DNA of 64,000 nt, from assembly GCF_004027225.2 (NCBI RefSeq), contig NC_044284.2, positions 41,960,420 through 42,024,419 of the forward strand, given 5' to 3'. A model generated the notes under the pieces. That model did not search any database, had not been told where the DNA came from, and saw nothing but the letters and a program-made list of their open reading frames with translations. Shown here one piece after another: positions 1-13,974 of this stretch. The number at the start of each line of letters is the position of its first letter. Position 1 is the first letter of the stretch. This DNA is from Strigops habroptila. Lineage: Eukaryota > Chordata > Aves > Psittaciformes > Psittacidae. The position numbers were made by a program, and so were the translations under genes.

Positions 1-2018
1 TTGTTGGGTTTTTTTGGTTTTTTTTTTCTTGTGTGCATTTTTCCCTTGTAAACAAAGAACTTACTTTGGAAATAAATGGTTGGATTTGCAAAGGGTCAGC
101 ACAGCATCCAGCCCAACTGAGTGGGCTGTAGGAACACAGCTAGTGAGTACTGCTGCATAAAAACAAGGGAAAAAGAGAAAGGAAAGGACGTGAAAAAGAA
201 GAGTAGGAAGCCTATGCAGCACTGCAGAGAAATGCCATGAGCACCCCCACTTTCAAGGTGAAGTCTCCCAATGCTCAGCACTGTTGCCACATGGGGATGG
301 ATCAGTTCTAATACCATGCGGGGTCTGGATCCCTATCCCACATGTGTGAACACCCTGTCCCTGGCACACCAACGACTTGGGAGGGAACCCAGACTGAATG
401 TCATGGATGAGTAATCTCAACGCTGAGTTTTAGTGTAAGCATCCCTTCCTATGACCTCCTCAGAGAGACCCATCTCCTCTGCAGGCTCTGTCTCTCCCAT
501 CACATCTGTATGCTTTTGCACCCTTCCTCCACCAACCCCCCCTCCCACCTTCTTTTAAGTACAAACACCACGTAAGCCCAGGCAAAAACCCAGTTAGCAG
601 CCAGCCTCCTGTCAGCACCCATTATCTCTGTGTGTTAGCTGCGTCTTTAGTGAACTGCTTAAAAATAAAGGCAGAAGGCCATTGCCCATGGGCAGGAATT
701 TTCCACCAGGTAGGTACAGCCAAGCTGGGTCACGCGATGTGGTGCCCTGGCTTGCGTCATGTGCCATCACCATGAGAGGCAGCTGTGCCCATGGGCAGCC
801 CCTTCCTGCCTGCCCAAAAAAGGCACCTTTCATGGGCCAGTTGAATCTGAAACACCCACGATCTCATCCCAGGGGGACAGGCTCCAATCTCCAAATTCAT
901 CCTGCAGGGCCACTAGCTCACTTGAGACTCAGCACGACTTTGGCTTAAGGCCTCATGCATGAAGTGGTTTAATGCTTACCTTTGTCCTTGTGACATGAGG
1001 ACTAAGGAGAGGGAGAGCTCTCTCAGTGATGGGTCTCCCTGTTCCATCAAGTTGCCTACACAAGTTTTACTAGAGTCCAGCCCCAGTGGTGTTGCTCAGG
1101 AGGAGAAGATGGGGACTGTGGGCTCTTTGAGGCTGAAGATCCATCTGGGAGGGGAAGCATCCTCATCTTTGCTGGAGGGGCACTTCCTCTGAAGCACAGA
1201 AGGAGCCCGCTCAAGCTCTTGCAAACCAGCTGAATAGCTACCAGGGCAGCCTAAACTGTTTCCCCTGACTATGAGCAGTGACATCAGAGTGTTTCTAGAG
1301 GAAAACTCCACTGCCTGCTCCCCAGCCCACTTCCCAACCAGCAGGACTGCCTCTGGCTCCCTGACACTCCACATCTGGAAGGGAAGCATCAGAAACAGAC
1401 ACGCTGGGCACTTCCGTCCTGCACATCTGGGAATTGAGAACGCTGTTTCATTGTGCTGGGGCAGGGAGGGTTTTGCTGGTGTTATTATTCCAAGCTGGCT
1501 TCAAATCCTAGGAAAACAAAAGCTTCTTCCTTGCCAAAGGGAGGGCTGGCTAGAGGCAGCCACTGGACAGGAGGGCTGGGCTTCTAAATGCTACATTTTG
1601 GTGTTTAAATTTAGCCCTAGATTAAAATTCTGCAGACATGAGCCCTTCTGGTGAGACAGCAGCCTGGCCAGCATCAGGACTAGCTTTTGCCATGCAGTGT
1701 GCCAAGCAAGCACCCTTCCTTCCTTGGAGTTCAGCCTCCAAGCCTCCAGCCCCAGCAACACGTCTGCCTATCAGCAAAGAAACAGACGTGCTCCGGGAGC
1801 AGTGATGGATGGACAAGGCAGTCTGGTTGGCATAACAAGGGTTTTTTGGCTGTCCGGTCTGCATTGAGACAAAGGCAGATGACCAACTTGACCAAAGAGG
1901 ACTTTCCAGAAGCAACAGAGATGTCAGATATTGAGAGCTCTGGCTGTGCCCTGTGCCACCTGCTTTTTTCCTGGGGCACAGAAAGTCATTAGGCTTTTGG
2001 CCTCTTGTACTCTAGCCT

Positions 2019-2062
2019 TTAAGCTTCAAGATGCCAGTCCTTAAGCTTTAGGATGCTAGTCC
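2019..2062. repeat. 22-bp tandem duplication
   Basis: Two adjacent 22-bp units (2019-2040 and 2041-2062), both starting TTAAGCTT and ending AGTCC, differ at three positions, all transitions. This looks like an old local duplication with no visible function. Confidence 0.7.
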
Positions 2063-5000
2063 TTGCCTGGGAAGGGAACCAAGCCCACACTTCATCATTA
2101 TTATTGCTATCCATTTCCCCCACCTTACTCCAGACCACGGCCAATGATTCAAGGAAAAAAAGCCTTGTTCACAGCAGGTCTCCCCTCTACATTTAGGCCC
2201 CCTGAAGATGTGCTAGACATTCTTTTTTTTTCTCCCAAATACATAATTTAAAGGCTCCAACTAGAAGTTTTTTCCATAGTGCTTGATCATACCACCTGGG
2301 AAGCTGGGCATTGTCCAATACTTGCCAAAGGCTGTCACCTCCCCCTGGCCGAGCTCTGTGGCCTCTGCTTGAGTTGGCCACTGGAGTAAAAGCAGGCAAA
2401 TAAGGAATCAGGAGGAATTCTGTTTATTTGCTGGAGTTCTGCAGACAATTAATATGGCCTTGTCCTTTGGATGAACCTGGTTTGATAAGGATCCTATTTA
2501 TATTCCAATGATTCCTTAGAACAGAAATTTGAATACAAGTGAGCAATCCAGCTCTTGCCTGTTCTACGCCTGCAAGGGAAACACGCCTCCAGGCTTGTAC
2601 CCCTGGGAAAAGAGAGATGCTCCAAGCTTTCAAGGCTTTTCTGCACAAATCCAGTGCTGCATGAGAAGTACCCTATAAACGAGGTAGAAGGAACTGGGAA
2701 AGGTGGGGAATCACTCCAATATAACATGACACAAGGTCATTTCATACAGCAGCTCTCCTGCAACTGCTTTCCCCAAAAAGCTATTCAGCTCCAAATCCAG
2801 ACCTCTGGATTTGTTCAGAGCTGCTGTATGTGACCACTGGCTGGCTGATAAGCACTGGGGTAGTATGTGACTAAAGAAACAACCTACTTTAAAGGGCACC
2901 TAAGAATAAAAATATCACAGTAGATCTTCTTTAAGATGAATGGACTACAAATTGCATTTTTTTTTAACACACAAATTAGAATACTAGAATAATGAAAACA
3001 GCCAAACACCCAATTTCATGGCTTATTAAAATCCAGGGGAAGCTGATCCTCTCTGCACACAGCTCCCTAGGGATGAACTGTTTCACTGTGGAAAGGTTCA
3101 AATGCTACAGGGATGCACAGAAAGCTTTTGAGCACAGCAAATCTTCAGAAAACACAAAGGTAGCTTTGCCTAGAGTATATCTACTTTTTTTTTCTTAAAT
3201 ACTAATTCTGACTTAAAGATAAATATATAACACACACCAAAATACATGCTCCTGTCTAGGAAAGGAACTGTAAATACACACTGCCATGCACAAGTTAGGA
3301 AGAGCAGAAATGCAACCACGTTCATGTTGAAAAACTTCCCTGATGAAAACCTCCTGCCAGCATAAGGAGAATTAAGTGGATTCAGTGAATTGCTTAAGCA
3401 TATGCTTTGCTAAACCTATGGCTCACTGAGAAAGAAAGATCAAGGAAAGGTGCTGCCTGCTGCACGAGAACTGTAACACATATGTAATCAAACTTAGCTG
3501 CTCTGCTGAAGCTTTGAGTGATCCTGAAGATATGGGGAATACAGGTTAGCGCTATCTAAATCAACTCAATTGCTCCTACAATCCCCGTCTTTTCCCTAGC
3601 AAGTGCTTTTGCTTTTAACCTCTTTTATTGCTTCCTTTCCCTGACCAGTCACTGCTATGACAGGATCAGCACTGTCGGAAATGCTCACATCTTCAGATTA
3701 AAATCCAATTCTGCTCTCAAGAACAGCTGTGGAAGTGTTGCAGGTGATTTGATTTCAATGACTTGCAGAAACTGAGCCCAAGGCTGCATCAGCTCTGCAG
3801 CCCTACCAAGGAGCAGAAGGGGATGGTGCCACCAAAGCAAGAGGTTTGTTGCTCAGAAGACTCATGGGCAGCATTGTGAGTCTTCTCTAAGTTTCATCAG
3901 GTCTTTTCTCCATAGAGACTGTGTGATGTTTCTTCAGGATGGGCTGCGCTTGGAAATGGTTGAACAATCCTAATGAATCCAAAAGGAGAATTAGAAAACT
4001 ATAGGCATAACAAGAACTTTTTGCAGTTTTTATTGCCCAAAGTCACACCTTTGCTTTTGGTTTGCATGAATCACTGGTATTTTTGCAAAGGCTTATTTGA
4101 CCATGGTAAAAGGAATGTATTGCTGAACTCAAGCTCTTTTGGGCCAAATTTTTCTGTAGCTGCACAGAGCCACCCCCTCTCACTTCTACATGGTTATACA
4201 AACATACATGACAACTCTCTGAGTTTTTACCACCCTATTAATTTCTAGGCAGGTCTTCATGAAAACAGCCCTTCCTGGATGCCCTCTGATTTGACAAGTG
4301 CCAAGACCTTTTTAAACAACTCACAGAAACCAGGGAAAACACACTTGAAACAAGCAAAGGCAATCAGCTGAAAAAAACCACAACCACATGCCTCAAGCTC
4401 ATCCCGTGGGGTGGACCAGGGGAAGGGGAGGCAGAAAGCCAACAGTGGCCTCGATGCCGGCTGTGTCCCATCCGCAACGATGCTGGTTGGGAGGGCAGCC
4501 CGGCACAGCCTGCTGCCTCCAATCACACCACCGGCAGCTCCTGTTGCTATGGCCCTCAGGTCTGAAACTTTGGAAATTAGGTAAAAGGTCTAAACAAGCT
4601 TTTTTTTCCCTCCTCCCCCTATGAAGTGGTGCCCCTTGCCTAGCACAATCCCTCTTCCTGCTGAGCTCTAGGAGGAAAGCAGCTGGGATGAAGAATTAAC
4701 TCTTGCAGTCCCAGGGGCTTTCCAAAAGAGGAGCAGCAACATGGGAAAAGGGTAATGTACAAGCAGATCTTGCTTCCTACCTGCCCTGCAGTGATGAACA
4801 GGATAAAAAAACATGTGCGTGAGGATGGATGCATCCTCTCCTACCCCCAGAAAGGAGATGGATTTTAAATGGGTTTCATGCTGGTGGAACAAGCTGCCTG
4901 GAGATCCCAGGGAATGGGAATTTTCCATCCCCTGGGTAGAATTTGGCATTTCTGAGGCTGCATCTTAGACCTGGAGGGACTCATCTCCCCTCCCAGAGCA

Positions 5001-8000
5001 AAAGAGAGTCCTGACACCTGAGCATGTGGGTTCCTGAGCTCTCCCTTCAGCCCAGCAAGGGGGTGGCTCTGCATGGCGGAGGTCAGTTTGGTGCAGGCCA
5101 GACCAAGGGCATCTCTGGCCAATGCTGGAGTGCCAGTGATTAGAGGCAGCGCTGAGCTGGCAACACACCCACCTGCCACAAACCCATGAACTAATGCTCG
5201 TCCTGTCCCAGCGGCAGCCTGCGGGCACCCACCTGCTCTGTGCTACACAGCATGCCTGCACTCCCCTGCTCGCTGGGGCCACCTCAGGCATTGCACAGAT
5301 GTACCTCGAGAGGCCACCCATCCCGCTATATAAACATCTCTGCCACATCAAGGTGGGCTGGCAGGGAAGATGCTGGCACTCTCAGCAGTTTTAAGGGTTA
5401 TCCCATCCGAGCCCTATTACACTGCTGCTCTCTCCAGGTGAGAGAGCCACTACCATCAAATTTCAGCTCTGAGAAGCATTTGGCTACTCAGCCAGCCTCC
5501 CCAAAACCTCTTGTTTCAATAGCGAGCCAGGCATCTTCATGGCACAGGGCCAGGCAGCTCCACAGGGCATGGGAACTATGACAAAGGCATCTTTGTTTCT
5601 CTTGTCTGCTTGCCGCTTCACCCCAGCACTGGGTGACACCTACAAGGTGGAGCCATCTTTCCACAGAAAGCCTCCAGCAGTGTTTCCCGGATGCTGCATC
5701 AACACAGCAGGATAGGGTTCCTCACCCCTTCTTCCCCAGACACCAACGCAGGAGCAATCAAGGCAGGATTCATCCACTATCCGCTCGACCAGGTGTTTGT
5801 ATTAATTTTCCCTGGAGCAGACTCCTGTCCCCATCTCCGCCTGTCTCCCCAAGAGCCAGGCTCACCTCCCAGCCGGTACACCTCTTCCCCAGTGCTGTGG
5901 GGTGGGAAGCTATGAAAAGCTCCATACACACTTTATCTTCTCTCTTTCAGCCTTGTTATGTAGGGAAGTTAAGATGGATAAACTACAGGTGTCAAGTCCT
6001 TAAAGTTTGTAGGGAAAGGAATTATCTTCTAGCAAGACTGCTAGAGAAATCCGAGAGAGATGCTGGCCCAAATCTATTGTAGGTCTGAGATGGAGCAAGA
6101 AGTCTTCAAAGCAAGGACAGACCAAGACCAGAGCTAGTTCACATACCTAGTTTGAAGCTGGCCATGTCTCTGCTTATACATTTCTTGTTTTCTTTCTCTT
6201 GTGCCAGCAGGTAACCTGGTTTTCTTCCAGCAATCAGGTATGCCTAACAGAAGTATTACCTTTCCTGACAAACACTGTCTTTGCCCATCACCTGAAACCT
6301 GCCCAGCAGCCACAACAACGCTACTACTGCTCGGAAAGTGTGGTCTGTTTTCCTGCAGATGATCTCACTGAGAAATAAATCTCCATTTGACACAACAGCT
6401 AGATTTAGCTACAGCAAAATACGATAACTTTTAGAATATCATAATGATCTTTGCTCACACTCTCAACTCACTGCTTAGAAAAAGCTCACCTGGAAAAAAA
6501 AAAAAATTGTCCTTGGATATTAAACATCTGCAGCTCCTATAAAACATCACCTGGGGGCACTGAAAAGGAAAAGAGATGCAAATCAGTGGAGAACTTTGGT
6601 GCCTGAGTCTTGCTTGGCTGCTCTCAGCACTGTCAGCCAGTTTGGAAACTGAGCTAGGCGAGGATGGAAGCTCCCAAGTCAGCCCAGGTCCTGGGCATCC
6701 CCATTGCTGTCCCATGCCCAGGCAAGCAGCAGGAGCCAAGCTGGGACCCAGTGGAGTCGTGTATAATGTGGCTGTTCAGATCCCAGGTTGCAGTTACGCT
6801 CTGGGGGTAGCAATAAAATCATTTTCCTTGCAAACTGCCTTTGATCTCAATATATTTGGGATGCTGAAAACATGGGTCCTCTGCCTCACTTTTCCTTTTA
6901 AACACAGAGCTGCTTTGCAGAGCAGTGCCTGTCTGCTACACCATCTGAAAAACAGCACCAGACTCAAAAAGAAACCAAAAGCAAACAAAACCCAAAACTT
7001 CCAAAAAAACCCTCAACTAACCAAAACCCAAAACCCCCAAAGTGGGTGGCCTTGCTAGGGCACAGTTAATCGTACAGAGGCTGATTTCTGGAACAGCAGG
7101 GGTATGCCTGGGGCTCAGCCTGCCTCACACACAGCTGGTTGTGGCCGACTTGGTGATGTGTGGTTAGGAGGAGCCAAAGCAAAGCTTGGACACTGTGTGC
7201 CCGCATGGGTTAAAACTACAGCGTACAGCTGGTTGCTCACAAGCTCCAGCTTCAGCAGTAGGCGAGAGACTTCTTCCAGGCAGTGCACTTCCCTGACTTC
7301 CCCACCAAATTAATCATTTCATTGCTCCCACTGACGACAGACTGCAGAAACAGAAATGAGCTCTCCCTTTGCCTGGCCTTGTTACTCAGCAGTTCCTGGT
7401 CCTCCTCCTCTGGGAACTTCACTGTACCCAGCTGCCACTGCAGGGACCCACAGTCTGTGCGAGTATCACACAAACCACAGGGACCAAGGCAGGCAGGAGG
7501 TTAAACTGGGAGCCTGCGCAGGAGGCTGGTTAGATCAGTCTGGTGGCCCTGTCCTAGTAAAGGCAGAAACAGGAGCCTGGGCTTGCCGTGAGCAACACCA
7601 GGGACGGAGGACAGTAATCCAGGCAGCAAGGAAGAACACACCTTGCCCAAATCCCAATCCACTTTGATCAGAGCAGCAGCCTTGACAGTCTAAACTGCAG
7701 TTCAGGAAGCACCATCCTGCCTGAAGTGCCATGCAGTGACAGCCAAGCCCAGCATCCTCTAGCCCCTGTCTCCAACAGCCATGTTACATGGTGGTAGGCA
7801 ATTAAATAGCATCTCATTTCCCCCTAGGGCAAGCAAAACAATATTCCTCCCTGTCTCTGCAAGAGGAAAGAGATGGGAAGGATACAGGGTGGAGTAAAAA
7901 TTAATGAGGTGTCTTCCCCTCCTTCAATTCTCTCTTGCCACATAGGGTTTAACGGTTGGAAAGCAATCTGATATCAGCAGATGTCAACAGCACTGGAAAA

Positions 8001-8461
8001 GCACACCCATGCAAATGAGTCATGAGCCCAGCACGCCCAACTGAACCTAGAGATGGAGCAGAAATGTGCAAGACAATAAACCCTGTGCAGCTCCTAGCAA
8101 AGAGAAACCAAGTCAGGCAGAAAAGGCCATCCATGGGCATGATTTATTCAGTGCCTTCCCCTCACCTCCACTGCTCCCACCACTGGTGTTTCCACTTGCC
8201 ACTGTGTTGAGGGAATATCCGCGTTGCTCTGGAGCAGCCGCCTTGATCCCTGTGGACATGGCAAGCTGGAACCAGGCAGCACAGGTACTGGGAACAGCAC
8301 GGCCAGGACAGAGGCATTTGTTTATTCAGCAAGGGGCAGAGGGAGGTGCAAAGCAGAGGAAAATCTCCAATAATAGCAAGACGACGGACACAGTCAGTGC
8401 CTCTGACAGCAAAGTTCCCCTCAATTCCTCAGAACTAAGAACCAAATCCACAGGGAGAGGG

Positions 8462-8640
8462 GAACAAACAAAAAACCTGAAACAAAACAAACAAAACCAA
8501 CCAAACAAAAAAATCAAGTGCTTTCTTATGGAGGAAAATTGCCTGTTTCCTCATGACCAAAATACAACAAATGGCCCAAAGAAAGAAAAAAAACAAAAAT
8601 CAAAACAAAACCACAAACCCAAAACTAACCAAACAAAAAT
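8462..8640. repeat. A/C-rich (AAAC-like) simple tract
   Basis: An irregular run of A with scattered C (units such as CAAAA, AAAC and CCAAA), interrupted near 8521-8575 by ordinary sequence. Similar tracts occur at about 6970-7040, 17858-17985, 25351-25440 and 52165-52285. No transposon body is recognisable beside it. Confidence 0.75.
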
Positions 8641-11600
8641 CCTCACATCTGAACATGTTCCTTCCCTCCAACTCCTCCCAGCCTTCTCCAATCTCCCACA
8701 TCCTTCCCATCCCACACTGAGCTACCCATTAGTGCATTAGTGGACAGAGAGAGCAGAGGGGCGGGAACGTTGAGCTGAGCATTGAGACGAGTCACTATTT
8801 TAATTAATTCAGCACACAGAACTGCTTTGCCCTGACCTGTCCTTTCTTCTGTGCAAAGGACAGGGGTCTGAATGAGAGCATGAGGTCGTGCTGATATGGG
8901 GGGGTCCAGCATGGCCTGGGGGTCAAGCAGCAGAGGGGGAGGTGCCTGCAGGTATCAGAACCAGAGGGACAACTCCTGCTGTGCAGGGAGATGGGCCAGC
9001 AGTGCCCACAGGGACATCTGCTCCTGCTTTCTACTTTCCATGCCACTGAGGTTCAAAACAAGCTGTTCCCGAGCCCAGAGGAAGGGCTGGCACCTGCCCC
9101 CTGGTACCTGGCAGGGGGAGGCACAGCGTATCCCGTGGGACAAGCACACGGTGCTGTGGACGCTCCCCAGAAGGGCTGGATGTTATGGCAGGGCTGGTGC
9201 TCTGATCTTGCAGCATGCACAGGCAGAGTGTAGCAATACACACATACACAGCTCCAGCTGACACAGAAGTGTCTCATATTTATTTTTGCATGCTTCAGAA
9301 GAGGACTATCGAACAGCAAGGGCTTGGAGACCTCCCTACACAACCAAAATCCTGTCCAGCAGCAGCTGCTGCGACTGCACAGCCAAGCTCCTCACTCTCC
9401 TGCTCCAACAGACACCACTAGCAGTATGCATGACTGTTTCACCTCTACAAGAATCGCTTCTACTCCCCTCCAAATCCCCCTGAGCCTCAGCCTGGGAGCT
9501 TGGTTCAAAGTTGGTACAAAGCAGCTCAGCACTGAGGTCAACCAGAATTACACCAGTTTTCACCAGCCGTAATCTGCTCCAACTTTGCTAAGAACACTTG
9601 ATTTCCTCCTAGAGCACTGCCAGATGGTTGAAATACAGCTGCTGCTTCAATAGCGCATGCAGGAAAAAAGGCCTGACATTATTCACAACAAAAAGACAAG
9701 TACTGCATCATTTGCTTTAGATTAGATGTGAACAGCTTCCACTGGCTGGATGGGAGTGGGATATGAACAGGGTGAACCACTGGGTGTCAGAGGGCAGTTT
9801 GGGCTAAGCTGTCACTAGCTCCCACCCAAGACATCCCGTGACACCAGGGTCACAAACTGTTTGCACAGGCGCCTTGGAGAGTGATACGGCTCAGCTAAGG
9901 CCTATTAGAAACCCGTTCACGCTGGTCTTGCAGGTGCTGTACAGAACCCATGTGGCACCACTGCCTTCGCCCCATCCCAGCCTCTGCATGGAGATTTATG
10001 TTTTACTGAGACCAGATCTTCCAGCTGAAGCTCCCATTTTTCGAGCTTCATGACCTTCTCCTCAGCAAGTCCAGGCTGCCTCTTTGCAAGGCATGGAGAA
10101 AGGCTGTCTTTTGTTTCAAGAGGAACCATGTAGACTTATGCCTACACATGCACAGGCTCAAATTGCATGGCTGACTCCTTCCCGGGTCCTTTGGAGCACA
10201 ATGGGTAGCTTACAGGAGTGACTTAGAGCTCTTCTGCTCCTCTCATGCCAAAGCCCAGATGAAACACCTCACTCTGCCCAGGACATTTCCATGGCACAGA
10301 CTGCTAGCATGCCACAATCTTTAGGATGCTCTTTGGTGCCAAACCACCACTTCTGGAGTGTTCCTGGCTCCTGGTACATGGGGCACACCTCCAAATCTGT
10401 GCACAGCCGCAAAACAGTGCAGAGAACAGCCCTGCTAGAGACTACTTCCTTTCCCAGCCAGCTTCACAAGCAGCTTTCTTCATCCTAGAGAGATTACAGA
10501 TAAAAACCTTCCAGGCCAAAGCAATTTCATCTCTTAATGAAATGCTTCCTCATAGGTCTACAGCTCACAGTGACAGTGTCACCCACTGATCACTGGCACA
10601 GCTGTTTGCCAGAAGGGAAGGCATCCATGTTACAGTGAAAGCATTTTAAAGAGTGGATGGAGATCTTGCCAGGAGAGCCAGCCACAAGGAGAGGTGGAAA
10701 AAATTGAGCCAGTTAATCACCCTGCATGTGTTATCTGTCTGACTAGAAAATAGTCTGAAAATATCTGGTATTACAGAGCAAGCACATAGTTTTCGGTGAT
10801 TCAGCCAGCTGAAGCCATGGCCTCCAAGTTTCAGAGACAGGCTAAGCCCATCTCTAAGCCCAGCTGTTCCCAGGCAGCTTTCAAATGGAACCAGCATTCA
10901 GACAACATAGCCCTGAGCACATCTATTCCCACCTTGAACTTGGTGGCTTGCTCAGGATTCCCTTAACACAGAGAGACTTTGAGCAGATTGATTTTGTGGT
11001 TGAAGCAAATGCTGGTCCTAGCATTTTACCAAATACCTGCTGGCCAGCATGCTTTCTAGAATCCTACAAGTTCAGCTCAGTAGGAGAGGAGGATCCTATT
11101 CAGCTGCTTTCCCGGTATTTTAGGCATTTTGGCCAAGCTCTGTCTCAGGACTTCATTGCCCAGAAGTAGCGGGGCAATACAGCCAGCTGCCCAGCATCTC
11201 CACGAGCGATGCAGGTGGGCTTGAGCCATAGATTTGTGATGAGAAAAAGCAGCCTAAACCTGGACCTTACTAATGATTTTTGTTTTAGCAGTGTGTTTGG
11301 CACTGGGGAAAGCTGCCAGCAAAAACTGTGGAGTCTAATGTCTCATCCACCCACAGGACATAAAAACACACTGCAAGGCATCGCTGCTATCAGCCTCATC
11401 TAAAACCCAAGTTTCCTTCTGAACCCACACAGTTCACACCCAATCATATTGACTCCTGAAGGTGATCAATCCTGAGCTCAGGAGCTAAAGGCAGTGGGCT
11501 CAGGTTGCTGCGGAATCAACAAATACCCTGCTAAGCGCTCATTGCTGTCCTGCACCCTACACCCAGACAGGCTGGTGCCTCAGGGACCTGTGGGTGCAGG

Positions 11601-13922
11601 ATCTCCAGGGCTTCCCCAGATCCTGGGTGGACAAGGGCCACATCCTGCAGATGTGGCACCCTGGAGGGCAGTCAGTGGTGGGACAGATGGAGACATCACA
11701 AATGTGGTCTTCTCCAGGCTCTGCAGCCTGTCTGCTTTCCATGCCAGCCTGGCAACACACCTTTGCCACTGTTTTTCAAGCCAGAATTGTTGAAGTCTCC
11801 ACTTCCATTTTTCTCCCCCAATAGCCTTTCTGAGAAAGTGCAATCTAAGCCACAGAGCACAGAGAGTTCAACAAACAAGAGGAGGAGAAGAAGGTCTCTC
11901 AAGGTGTGGTGTGCATGCCTGGACCAACCCTCCTAGCAGCCAAGAAAAGGGCTTACTAAGAGGAGCCATGGGCATAACCTGTTCACAAAGCAAAGCAGGG
12001 CTCCCGTGGCAACTAGCTCGCTCCACCTGGGGCAAGGGATTAGAAACCTTGGCACAGCCCTCTTCTTCCTCCCAGGAAACAAACTGTGGCTGGAGGCAGG
12101 GATTAAACCCAGCGGCAGAGGAATGCAGCTCCTTCCCCCTGCAGAGTCCAAGTTGGCACCACATTCCCACTTAAGACATGGCTTACATAATGCAGCTTAT
12201 GAAAGCAAATAGCCCAGCCATGCCAGCCTGTGGGCAGACTAGGATGGAGAGGAAAAAGAGTAATATTTTGACTGAGGTAAAGCCTAGCTACCCCCCTGCA
12301 CTGGGTACCCATGCAGCAGTGTTGCACCATCTCACCAGGGAAAGGAAGAAAGGAGCACTGAGGGAGATGGCTTAAGAGAGGCAAAGGGCCTACTCCTACA
12401 AGACTGTGAAGAGCTGCAGCCCTAGTGCTCGTTCTGGAGTCACAGAATATGGATTTGCCTCCTAAATTCCCCCGCTGACCCCAGGTTTCTCCCCAGACGG
12501 GCAGGTTCCCATTGAGGTCAACCCATGTATGCTCTGCGTAAAAGACCACTGCAAGTTTCTGGGGCTAACCCGCAAGAAGCACCCAGCCTCAGATCTCATT
12601 CCTTTCAGTCACAAGCCAGACACCTCCAGGAGCAGCTGGAAGAGGCTTTGATCCGCATCACCTCCCACTGGGGATGGAGACCCTAGAAACACTTCAGTGT
12701 GGAGAGCAGCAGGGTTGGGTCTGCTCAGAGCTCTTCTCTTTATGTTCTCATCAAAGATCATTGCACAAGAGAGGGGGACAGTCCCAAAACACCCAGCACT
12801 AGCTCATAGCAGAGTCAGAAGAAACAAACTGAGATCACCATTTCTTCATGAACCAGGTAATTAACAAGCAACACCTTTAAGATTCCAGATGGGTCATTAC
12901 TCAGTTACCGATGTCCCCCATAATCTACATGACCTCAGGAAAAGTTATTTGTCTCCAATATTGCAAGTCCTACAGATGGAGTTGCCCCTTTATCAGCAAA
13001 CAAAGAGAGTCAGGAAGGAGTCAATTTAAAAGCCACAAGAGCCAGCATAGTGAAACCAGACACTGCACATGTATGGGCAGTCCCAGTAGCAGAGCCAGGA
13101 GAACCACTCATGTGTGGAGGACCTACTCACGAGCTACCCTAGGTCTATCTGACTTCCCCAGCTAGCTGGGGATGCAGGGTCAGACCTAAGGAGATCTTTC
13201 CTTTCAAGAGCTGCTACTCGTTTCCTAAGCAGCTGTCCCCAGTTTAATCAGTAACTGTACAAGTGGGATGAAATCCCAGCTCATCTGAAGCCAAATTACT
13301 GACATCTGTGATGGCAGGATTCCCCTCCTGCTCCACCACCTTTCTCATCTGGGTCACACAAGAAACTACCAACCTGCCACACTTGACCTGTTCCCAGTGG
13401 GCTGGGCTACAGCACCTTTACAGAGCATGCCCTGGCCTCCTTCAAAAGGCTGAAGGACCTCCAGCTCCTCTTCTATGGCTCTGCACTGATGCCATGGATA
13501 GCAAGTGTAGGTCTCAGCCAAGACTTTTCTGAACACTATATTGGAGGAGCTGCCTCCAGGAGGCATTTCAAGAGAGCAAAGTAGGGCTACTCTGATAACA
13601 TGAGGTTCAAGCACAAACAGAGGCTCTTGCAGAGCCATGCAAATCACTCCTTCAGCAGCCTGTGCCTGGCTCCCCTCCTGGGACCATCCCTTCCCATCCT
13701 CCACTGCAGAAAGAGGTGCAGGACAGTCACACGGGCCAATATCAACATCCCAGGAAAAGAGAAAAACAGAGACTTGGAGAAATAAAAACAATTTTGTCTA
13801 GCAACAAGAAGTGCCTTTCTCCCCCCCAGGTAACAGCATCCAAAAGACAGCCCAGCAAAACCTTTCCCGTCTAAGACTAGCTGATTTCTCCTCTAGAAGC
13901 TATGTTCAGGAAGAGACATGGT

Positions 13923-13974
13923 CAGAGGGCAGGGGAGGGAAAGAGCTGTCCTCTCATTACCAAGGCCACTCCCT
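13923..13974. repeat. Copy A of a 52-bp dispersed repeat
   Basis: These 52 bases match 31847-31898 in the same orientation with four differences, all transitions. The shared core includes GGGAGGGAAAGAGC and GTCCTCTCATTACC. I do not recognise the family. Copy A lies in gene-free DNA downstream of GLUL and copy B in an RGSL1 intron. An old transposon remnant is the simplest explanation. Confidence 0.7.

Noticed and set aside
8066-8740. Plus-strand open frame of 224 codons
   Set aside because: Runs through an AAAC simple tract and is Lys/Asn/Gln-rich there; no family resemblance.
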